From: Mytilus galloprovincialis
Taxonomy: Eukaryota; Mollusca; Bivalvia; Mytilida; Mytilidae
Length of the DNA: 64,000 bases
Assembly: GCF_965363235.1 (NCBI RefSeq)
Contig: NC_134843.1
Location: forward strand, 63,713,865 to 63,777,864
Direction: 5' to 3'
Position numbers and translations under genes: made by a program. Of the stretch, positions 54,979-64,000 are shown in pieces. The notes beneath the pieces were generated by a model. It had not been told where the DNA came from, did not search any database, and worked only from the letters and a program-made list of their open reading frames with translations. Within the stretch, counting starts at the first letter, position 1; the number at the start of each line of letters is the position of its first letter.

Positions 54979-57900
54979 CTTATTCATATTTCGACTTCGG
55001 TCTCAAGTAATGAATTAGCTGGTTAAAGTTAAGACACAAACTATTTTTTTTTACACAAATGGTACATTGAACAAAGCATAAAAAAATCACTAGGTCATCC
55101 AGGAATTACAGTACCGAAAATATTTACTTCCCTGTTAATCACTTAAATTTTTTTTCACATGTCCAGTAAAATACATTTGTAGCTGTAGCCAAAAAGTCTT
55201 TAATAGAACATCATGAGGCTTAAAAGTCGCTTATGGAGAGGCCCCTCTAAAAAAGTGAGACTTAAAATTGTAATATCAATGCCTGCTTAAAGTTGAAACT
55301 ATACCAAAAATTGCATAAGAAATAAAACAGACAAGATGTATGCCTCACATCTTTGTATGCAAAACATAATTAATCATGGTCTTAATAACACAAAATTCTG
55401 GTTTATAAAAAGGCTTGAACAACACATTAGGTGGGCAAACACCAGGTCTTGTATTTTGCAAAAGTTTCTTTATATGAAAAACTATAGTGCCATGTCCTTG
55501 ACTAAAATACATTAAAAAGACATATAATGTTAATCTACAGCTGATCAAGATTGAGCTCTGGCAGCTGTAGTCAATGTAACTAAAGACACAAGTTTTAAAG
55601 TCAAAGTCTTCAATGTAAATTCCTCTATTAACAACTAAAACTATTTAGCACTTAATTCACCTTCCAAGTGAAAGAGTATCTAGCACTTCACTGGCAGATT
55701 CAGGTTTAAGTAACCTTTCAACATATGGTCAATAAAAACATATTAAGTAAAATCTACTCCAAAGAAGGATAAAGTCTGTTTCACCATAGATAGGGTAGTA
55801 TTTAACACTCAATATAAAAAGAACACAGTTTCTTAATTGAATACTTTTCAGATGGTAAAAACGGAATAGGGTTTCTACTTTTAATTGCCACTATGTTCAA
55901 TCTGTAAAACTTCTAGATATATGATAAGCATACAAATTTTCTTTCCAGGAATATAATGAGCTGTGTAAAAATGTATCATTTTGAACACCAAGCCCAAATA
56001 TTTGCAGCAAGCCTGTCAAGTGACAATGAGGTCATGCCTCCCATTTCATTAATATAAGCTACTGCAGTTGTATTGTCATATAGAATACCAATATGGCAAG
56101 ACTCTTTGTGTCTAAAATATGAAAAATATAGCCAACAATTCTGTATTTAATAAGAAATGATAGTTCCGATAGGCTCCATCTACTCCCAGGAAATTGTCCT
56201 TCAAATTTAGATCCCTAACATTCTAATAAGGCATCTTATTCAATCTAAATATTCTAAAAAATATTTGGATAGGTGTTATCGGATTTTCATTTTCTGATTT
56301 AACAATAAATGTTAACCCACCAAAACATATCAGTTTTTGACTCTTGTGTGATAATTATTTCAGAGTTAAAATCCCGCTATTAACTATACTTCAACTTTAT
56401 TTCTCTCCATGTTTCTATAATGGAACTGTCCCACAGATACTGCATTAAAAGCATGTATCACAAGACCAACAAATTAATGCATGTACCACAATAAACGATG
56501 CAAAACATCTTACAATTACACATTTCTGTTTAAAAACTTTTCCAATGGAGATAATTTTGACTCATCTTTTAGACAAATCTTGAATAACTCAGTATCAATA
56601 ATAAGACCAACAAAAACAATGTGTTTTGAAGGAATGAGGATAAACTTCTTATAATTTATTCTGAAACCAAATTTATCAAGCTTCTGCACCAAGTTTTCTG
56701 TAATCACAGTAACAACTATCTTAATTCTGATCCATAATAAAAAAAAAAATCATCAATGTTATATAAACATCAATTTTTTTCGAAAAAATTCAGACTCGTT
56801 TAAAAACCTAAGAAAAAATTCTTGGTGCAAAAGCCAATCTAAAATAAAGAACCTTTTCCACATGAACGGCAAATATTTCTTGAAATTATCATGATTATTA
56901 TTTATGCTAAAGCTTAAAATGCATCTGCGATATCACTTGATGTAAGATAATCATCCCTTTGAATTACATCTAAACAAATGATACATGGTCCAGGCCTGCT
57001 TAAAATTTTGTTTAAATTTTTCGAATTGATAAACAAGCCTTAAAGACCAATCTTTCTTAGGAACTAAGAAACTTTTGGAAATAAACTAATGATACAATGA
57101 TTCAACCTCTTTAATAGCTCCATTAGCTATCAATGTTATGACTTTTTATGAAATATTTCAACCTTATGTAAAGGGAAATGTATTTTCTTTTAAAAAGATG
57201 AACCTTGTGGCATAACATCAAATTCAATTTTATAACTATTCATCATTGTATCTTATATCCATAGATCATATGGAATGTTTTCCAACTCAAAATAATTAAG
57301 TTCTCTCAACTGATCTACTAAAAGAAAGATTTTTTTGTTAGAACCCTCTCTTAGAGTTGTGACCCCTTTGAGATCCTCTGTTCCCTATTTGCAAACCTCT
57401 CCCTCTGCCTCTCAATGAGGGGAATTGCCATCCACCCTGTCGACCGACTGAGCCTCTGGAGTTTATAGACCGATATTGGTATCTCCCATAACTGTTGAGA
57501 GTACTATAATTGTTAGACCTAGACCCCCTTTCAAGGAATTTAGGATTTGTTATAGGAATCACACAGTTCCTTCATTTGTTTCATGTAATCAAAACCAAAA
57601 GTGATGAATCCACCGAAACATCAGAATAACAAAGTGGTAAAAATTCATTTAGATAAGGTCGAAGAGTTGAGCGTATCCTTTGTGTTAAACTAGAAAACTT
57701 TGATCTATCAAACAAATAGAATCTAACAATTAATTATGTGTATTATTAAGATTTAATGGCGCATTCTTACAACAAAGATTAGCCAACTGAACAATAGGTG
57801 TCAACCCCTAAACAAAGTATCACTGTGTTTCCTGCATCTTTGAATCCACATTTTGAGCGTTTAGGCAGTGTCATTCATATCTCCTTATTTACCCTAGATT

Positions 57901-59275
57901 TTGACGATTCTCAGGTTGAAAGTATTTCTCCATTATCAACTTGATACTATCCTGATATGATTTTACTAATATGGCAGCAATAATAGTCTTACAAAGACCA
58001 GTCGAAAACTTATACCCAGTTTCTACTCTGTGTTCAACACGAGTGGAGATACAAATAAACTGGACCATTAATCTCACTAAGAGGAGACCTAAAGGCATCT
58101 GAACAACCTAATGTAGGATCAAAGGAAGTATCAGCTGGGGCTGGACTTTCATCATTCCTAGTACAAACTCCAGGAGAAGATACATGTACTGTTTTATCAA
58201 AGTAGTCCAAATTAAGATCTTGAACTGAACCTTCATTAAAGTATGCCTATAATGACAAGGTCGAACTATAAGGGGATACAACAGCAGGGTTTTCTAGAAC
58301 CTCTGCTTTAGTCGAAGGCCGGGAAACTGTCTCACACCTAATGGTTCTTACAATCTCTTTACCACCTGTATTTATAAAACCTAAGTTAATGTATCAATGC
58401 CCATTGTAAATATGCTCACTTTATACATCAAAACTACTATCTCCTCTGGAGAAATTCCTAAAAGAGAGATTTTGCAGCTATACCAGAAGGACTGTACTTG
58501 AACTTTCTTTTGACAGGTTTATGTGTTTTGTCACTTGCACTGACACTGCCTTTTAATTCTACCAGGTTTATTAAAACTACCATTAGTTTTTCTATCAAAT
58601 TCATCATCTTTAATTTTATCAGCAACCTCATTAATGACAACATCATTTTCATCATCTTGCAAAACGAATTTTATGCATTTGTATTATCAAATTCAGCTAT
58701 TGTATTAAAATAATGTTTACATGTACAGGTAAAACAAGTGCAAATTCTGGAGAGTACAAACGACCTTCAGGTAAAAAAAACACCTGTTATTTTCTACCTG
58801 TTCAACAAACAGGAGTATTAAAATGAATAAAGTAATAAATAAGCCGTACACCGGAGACAAAAACTTTAATGAATAAACTTGTCATACATCGTAGACAAGA
58901 AATTTCTAATTCATTTCCATTAACACTTGTCATACATCGCAGACCAGAAATTGTTTATTCATTCACATCAGCACTTGTCGTACATCGTAGACAATATAAA
59001 TATAATTTAAGTAACTTTCCAACTTCCGAAATTTAAGATAAACAAAAAATAACTAAAATGAATTAAAGTGAAGTGTTGTGTTCACTTCACACCCTCTAGA
59101 AAAATAATGACATGTTATTATTGAACAGGTGCTTATATACTAGGGTCAAGATCACTGGCCATCTAAGGTCTGGTGGCTATATTTTGTTTCTTTAAACAGA
59201 GATATTACACGTAAGCCTCACCCTTCACAGAGAAGTAGAGCTAATTCATGACTTGAGACCGAAGGCGAAATATGA
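54690..59275 (-). mobile_element. DIRS-like retroelement (fossil)
   Basis: Minus-strand element with an arginine/glycine-rich gag-like region (~57340-57560), further gag-like pieces (~57890-58650) and a reverse transcriptase resembling DIRS-type RTs (~56520-57140). Terminal blocks of about 130 bp are inverted at ~54695-54820 and ~59095-59235, and another block (TATTTCGACTTCGGTCTCAA) at ~54990-55010 has an inverted partner at ~59250-59270. Inverted ends suit DIRS elements. The copy is heavily decayed, with many breaks, and appears old; no tyrosine recombinase was clearly recognised. Confidence 0.6.
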
Positions 59276-59339
59276 ATAATAATGCAATTTCACAAACATC
59301 AGTTGTATCGAGACTTATTAAACGTGTTGTTTTCAATTT

Positions 59340-59680
59340 TTTACATCACTGGGTCGATACCTCTGCTGGTGGACTATCAGTCCCCGAGGGTATTATCAGC
59401 TCAGTAGTTAGTGCTTCGGTACTGACATGATTTTACAAACTTTACTAAAATTGTCCGTTAATAAATTTTGAAATTATTATGAAACTAAGGTTTCAACTCC
59501 CTCAGTCAAAGTTTACTTTGAATGAATTTGGCTATTTATTTTAGTTTTGTTTTACATATAGCTCTTCAACGATTTTCGGTACTTATCTTTTTTCGGATTT
59601 CAAATGTTTGGCTTTAAGCGTTCCTGATGAATGTAAATCCAGAAAAGCGCTTCGGACACAAGAAATTATTAAACGCGTTG
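59340..59680 (+). repeat. Dispersed repeat family B, diverged copy
   Basis: ATCACTGGGTCGATACCTCT, CCCCGAGGGTATTATCAGCT, GTGCTTCGGTACTGACATGA, and an end CTTCAACGATTTTCGGTACT, in the same order as the copies at 17764 and 63180 but more diverged. Confidence 0.75.
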
Positions 59681-59849
59681 TTTTAAATTTTTTACTGATA
59701 AAGGATTTTCCATCATTATACTGACTTGATACTCAAACGCACCAAACGAATTGATAACAACTGTCATATTCATTACTTGGTACAGACAATTTCTTATGTA
59801 GAAAATTGATTAAACCTGGTCTCACTTGTATGACAGTTGCATATATATA

Positions 59850-60240
59850 TATAAAAAAAAATATGTGGTATGATTGCCAATTAGACAGCTCTCCACAAGA
59901 GATCTAGACCAAAATGACACAGAAATTGACAACTCTAGGTCACCGTAAAGCCTTTAACAATAAACAAAGCCCATATCGCATAGTCAGTTATAAAAGGCCC
60001 CGAAAATACAATGTAAAACAATTCAAACGAGAAAACCAACGGCCCATTGATGTTATTCATTTGTACAAACATCGATGACCAATCGATGTGTGAAATAATC
60101 TGACTTACGTAATATGCAAACATGTCAAAATATAAGGATACAGCAATTTAAATTACTATAAAAAAAACAAATATGCATAAAAACAAACCACACTAGCCAG
60201 GATGAAAGACAGGAACATACGAATTAACCACAGCACAATA
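59850..60240 (+). repeat. Dispersed repeat family C, longest copy
   Basis: TGTGGTATGATTGCCAATTA, AGCTCTCCACAAGAGATCTA, ATGACACAGAAATTGACAAC, TAGTCAGTTATAAAAGGCCC and CAATTCAAACGAGAAAACCA. This order defines family C in the window. Confidence 0.75.
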
Positions 60241-60539
60241 ACGAATATATACAGGATGAACAATTACCGAGCCACGTTAAATAGACACTTCAAAAAAATT
60301 CTCAACAGGAAATGATTTACAAAAACAAAAATACAATAATATAAAACGTTATAAAGACGAAAATCAACGCTAGTACTTAAAATCTTGGCATCAAGACTGT
60401 CGTATATTCTTTGCGAAGTTGATACGTAATATTTATCAATTTTAGAAAAAAAGACGAGACGTGTTTTGACATACTTCTGGTTCATCAACTTGCTGCTCAT
60501 TGACGTTTTGCAATATCTGATTATCATCTGCAAGCTCTA

Positions 60540-61600
60540 GATCACCGACGGAGTTGGGATTTGTATATCACATGTGCAGGTGAATGTGGTATTTGGTACT
60601 AACACGTCTAAGGTGGAGAAAATTAATATTTTCAAAATATAAATCGTCTCGTGTGTTGTGGAATCTAGTACTGAGATGACCGCATATGTCAAATTCGAGG
60701 TATGAGTCAACAATGAGGCATAAGAAGTCGTGTCCTTTCCTTCTTTTATTTCTAGTTCTGGAAAATATTTAATGGATTTTTGTCGACTATATATCTGGAT
60801 GCAAAATTAAATGATCTGACATCTTTGATTTTGTTGTGTTTGACAAGTGTCTGAAGGAACTCCGACTAATATGAAAATCAGAGGGAGATAGGCAAGGACA
60901 TGCGCATAATTCGTTACCATATGAATGACAACAATTTGTTGAAAATGTCTACCTCCAAATTCAACAGATATGTTGTCAATAAGAATCTCCAGCATACTGA
61001 TCACTTTTACCACCGTTGCGCATGTTATCCATTCTCTCTTTTAAAATGTTTAACAAACTATACCGTGTGATAAATTAAAAGCGCATGGTACCATTTTCAT
61101 GTTAAAAAGCATGTGGATGATTACCGTGATACGATTTTTCAATTTCATATACGGAATGGTGGTATGCAGGGTTGAAAAATCAAAGCTTACGTAGAAATAA
61201 TTTCGGAGAAAGATATCAAAACTTTTCCTGAAGCTGTTATGAGTTTTTTTATAATCCACATATGGTTAATACCAATATGCAACACAATATTCAAATTATT
61301 TCTGACGACCCCCTTAGATACATGCAGTATCTTTTTTTTATTTGCTTGCGTTGAGCAATGCAGATGAACCGGTAATGTGTCGTTGTTTGTACGAATTTTT
61401 GTTTAAGCCTATGGATCCAATACAAACAAGGCAATTTCAACGACCTGCTGCTCAATGTAATATTCATTGAAGGTGTGATTCTCTTAGGGACGACATAAAA
61501 ATCAATGACTGATAAACAACTGAATGCAAATAGTTTGGGTGGGGGTCAAAATTGCTGATTAATTTACATCGATTTTATATATATATCCCTATTGGTCAAT
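60540..61600 (-). pseudogene. Decayed Penelope-like reverse transcriptase
   Basis: The minus strand reads YVSFDFSTLHTTIPYMKLK (near 61150) and ILIDNISVEFGGRHFQQIVV with HMVTNYAHVLAYL (near 60900), recognisable as the RT motifs seen intact at 50874-52181 (FDCSTLYTTLPH; DSIVVRFGDSVYRQIIGIPM). Several frame changes follow down to about 60560. A different and much older Penelope-like lineage than the young copies. Confidence 0.7.
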
Positions 61601-61780
61601 CAATTTTTCCCAAATTAAGTTAAAAGGGGGTAGGGGGTCTGTGAAAAACACTATATGAATTCATTTATTTTTTATCCTACATCGATTTTTTTTATGTCGT
61701 CCTCTACAAGGCACTCGCAAAAGTACGATCTACATACATAGACAATATCATTTGAAACTTTGGCAGGAATAGTAGCATAC

Positions 61781-62017
61781 TTATTGTGAAGAAATGTTAG
61801 ACAGACATTTTACAGTCTCTTTATTTCGAATTTTAAACTTATGAATGTGACTTTTTATGTGTGACCCGATTGTTTTCCTGACAAAGTGTCCAGTTTCATT
61901 TCTTCTCGATTTTGCCCGGGCTCTAGCGTAGTCCTGAATGAAATCCATAATCAGTTTGAAGTTATGATTCAAATTGATGTGTTGAGGTTCTTCAAAATTA
62001 AGACCATGAGATAACAC
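61781..62017 (-). other. Open frame of unknown nature
   Basis: 78 codons, with IMDFIQDYARARAKSRRNET and a basic helical end. It lies just 5' of the decayed RT on the same strand and may be its upstream part or an unrelated exon. I recognise no family. Confidence 0.25.
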
Positions 62018-62590
62018 ATTCTGGAGATGTTAATTTTGAGCTATGTTTAGATCCCCAGTAATAACAGGGTCAGAAGGGCTGCGAATATTATGCGAGTGGG
62101 AACAGTCAAACTTCATAGGGCTGTTTTTGCATTGTTCTTCATCAACGTCCTGTATTGCTTGATTAGAGTAAAATACTTAAGATGCAAAAGTTTTATGTAA
62201 ATTTAGAATACAATAGGAACAGACTGATTTTTAAAATAAAGAGGAATCTCGGATATTACCTCCTTGTACTGTAGAACGTGGCTGATGTTGATTCTTTTAT
62301 TGGAAAACTGAATTGTTAGCAATTTCCCCTTTTCCTCGTGTACAGATTCCGATCTTACTGTTCAAAAAGATGGAAGATTTTAGGGGAAAATGTATTATGA
62401 ATCCTTTTCCATTTTAGAACATTTTCAGGCACTGAAACCGCATGTAAAAAACATTACCAGACAGTGAAAAAGTAGTTTTAATGTTATGTTTACATAGTAG
62501 TATATACACTTAGCATTCAACTTCATTTTTACACTACTTTATCAAAACATTCATACATGTCCAGACGTTTCATTTTGATCGTAATGTGTA
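62018..62590. other. Probable 3' UTR of the receptor-like gene
   Basis: On the minus strand this follows the stop codon at 62591. An AATAAA hexamer (TTTATT on plus, 62297-62302) lies about 290 bp downstream of the stop and could be the polyadenylation signal. Nothing else recognised. Confidence 0.35.
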
Positions 62591-62909
62591 CTACGTTGTA
62601 GACGTCATTGAGTTTCCATTTATGGGTTCAATGTTAATCTGACCTGGCTCCAAGTAAGCATTGTCTGGTGTTAAAATAGAATTGACCGGTTCTAAGTAAG
62701 TATTGTCTAATTTCAAGTAAGTATGGTCTTGTTTCAAGTTGGAATGGTTTAGTTCCAAGTAAGTGTTTTCTCGTTTTAAGTTTGTATGGTTTGGGTCCTC
62801 AAACACATAATCTGCTGGTATTGTCGAATAATGACTATACTCTACATGGTCTTGTGATGTGTTATATACATGCACCTCTCGTCTGTTATAATCCAACCCT
62901 TCATAATCT
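62591..62909 (-). CDS. Last exon of a receptor-like gene: tyrosine-rich cytoplasmic tail
   Basis: The minus-strand exon begins at the acceptor TATCTATAG|AGATTATG and ends at a stop (62593-62591). It encodes about 106 aa: DYEGLDYNRREVHVYNTSQD, then HVEYSHYSTIPADYVFEDP, then a repeat of about 10-11 aa with NTYLEL, HTYLKL, NTYLEP and NAYLEP. Spaced Y-L-[EK]-[LP] motifs are what SH2-domain binding or ITIM-like tails look like in membrane receptors. The membrane segment and ectodomain would lie on exons to the right, beyond the window. The incoming phase is 2. Confidence 0.65.
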
Positions 62910-63087
62910 CTATAGATAATAAAAAATATATAAAGTATTCCATTTTATTCCTGATTATTACTGATCAAGTATCAAGATAAGGTCGCCAATGATAAACAGT
63001 TGAAGATTCTGTGTAAGTTCGATTATCAGGTTTGGTAATGGCAGTGTGATAACTCTTCAACTTTGTACTTGTTTTGCTTTATAAATA

Positions 63088-63535
63088 TTTTGATATGAGC
63101 GTCACTGATGAGTCTTATGTAGACGAAACGCGCGTCTGGCGTACTCAATTATAATCCTGGTACCTTTGATAATTATTTACACCACTGGGTCGATGCCACT
63201 GCTTGTGAAAGTTTCGTCCCCAAGGGTATCACCAGCCCAGTAGGCAACACTTCGGTGTTGACATGAATATCAATAATGTGGTCATTTTCATAAATTTCCC
63301 ATTTACAACACTTTGATATTTTCGAAAAACTAAGGATTTTCTTATCCCAGGCATAGATAACCTTAGCCGTGATTGGCACAACTTTTTGGAATTTTGGATC
63401 ATCAATGCTCTTCAACTTTGTACTTGTTTGGCTTTATAAATATTTTGATATGAACGTCACTGATGAGTCTTGTGTAGACGAAACGCGCGTTTGGCGTACT
63501 AAATTATAATCCTGGTACCTTTGATTACTATAAAC
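63088..63535 (+). repeat. Dispersed repeat family B, one full unit preceded by a unit end
   Basis: A unit end at 63088-63170 (GACGAAACGCGCGTCTGGCG, CCTGGTACCTTTGATAATTA) is directly followed by a full unit 63178-63535 (CACTGGGTCGATGCCACTGC to GACGAAACGCGCGTTTGGCG and CCTGGTACCTTTGATTACTA). Tandem units like this also occur at 17697-18125. The minus open frame 63173-63415 is a by-product. Confidence 0.85.
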
Positions 63536-64000
63536 ATTGATTTCAATATAATGCCAATTACGTTATCATGATTTTGCTAGACCATAGCAGAGTTGTTGTA
63601 CTAGACCAAATAGAAACGTGACTGTGCAATCATGGTTGTACTAACATATTTGTAATTACTTGCACATTATCACAACATTATGCCTAAATAATCATTAGCG
63701 TTCTACTTTTTATAATAAACAAGTGATTAATCATGGGTGTGTCAGTGATGACGTGACCTATTTGATTCAACCAATATATCAAATTACTTCAAATGTATTG
63801 CTGTTTTTTGCATATTGTGTGTCAAATATTCCATACTTATACACTAACACACAAATTATTAGAGGGAGATAACATGATGCTTTGCAAAGACCATCAAGTG
63901 TCTGATCACCAATATCTGATTCTTACATACTTTTGATTTTTTAACCCTGTATGTTAACATTGCCTAACTAAAATTTTAAATTGTTTGTATGCACATTGAA
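63536..64000. other. No recognised feature
   Basis: Probably intron of the minus-strand receptor-like gene whose last exon is at 62591-62909. No exon or known repeat was seen. Confidence 0.35.

Noticed and set aside
63173-63415. Minus-strand 80-aa open frame
   Set aside because: Lies wholly within a family B repeat unit.

Overview
The window looks like nuclear DNA of a bivalve mollusc, most likely a mussel (Mytilus or a close relative). It is AT-rich, its genes are split into small exons with GT-AG introns, and it is packed with dispersed repeats and 3' tails of retroelements that I recall from mussel genomes. The organism call is inference; I could not run a search. No rRNA, tRNA or CRISPR array was recognised.

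Left part (1-17 kb): a ~190-bp satellite whose units switch orientation, then a minus-strand immunoglobulin-superfamily gene running from a signal-peptide exon (16849-16897) through three Ig-domain exons, all phase 1, and leaving by the left edge. Its long intron holds a 2.9-kb inverted-repeat element that carries Penelope-like and LINE-like fragments. Middle-left (17-29 kb): repeat country. A 6.75-kb element with inverted ends and a 5-bp target duplication (18839-25589) sits inside a dispersed repeat and itself contains a fossil Ty3-type retroelement with integrase ahead of reverse transcriptase (Gmr1-like order). Tandem repeats follow.

Centre (29937-49970): the most interesting object. About 20 kb is bounded by 44-bp inverted repeats (40 of 44 identical). 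Just inside both ends lie palindromes of the form TGGTC-N4-GACCA, five on the left and seven on the right, four of the latter in 56-bp tandem units. Between them are two head-to-head genes whose start codons are 175 bp apart. The minus gene encodes a DUF7869-like (transposase-like) domain behind an odd hydrophobic leader. The plus gene (12 exons, 701 aa, all junctions in phase) encodes a ParB/sulfiredoxin-like domain, a coiled coil and a C-terminal Tudor-like domain. I read this as a large, apparently undescribed two-gene mobile element: one protein is a candidate recombinase, the other a candidate binder of the terminal palindromes and of chromatin.

Right part (50-64 kb): exons of an unrecognised plus-strand gene begin 74 bp beyond the right end of the big element. 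A Penelope-like element sits in its intron and ends about 10 bp before a splice acceptor. Then come foldback repeats, a decayed DIRS-like element, a decayed Penelope-like copy, and the last exon of a minus-strand gene with a tyrosine-rich, receptor-like cytoplasmic tail.
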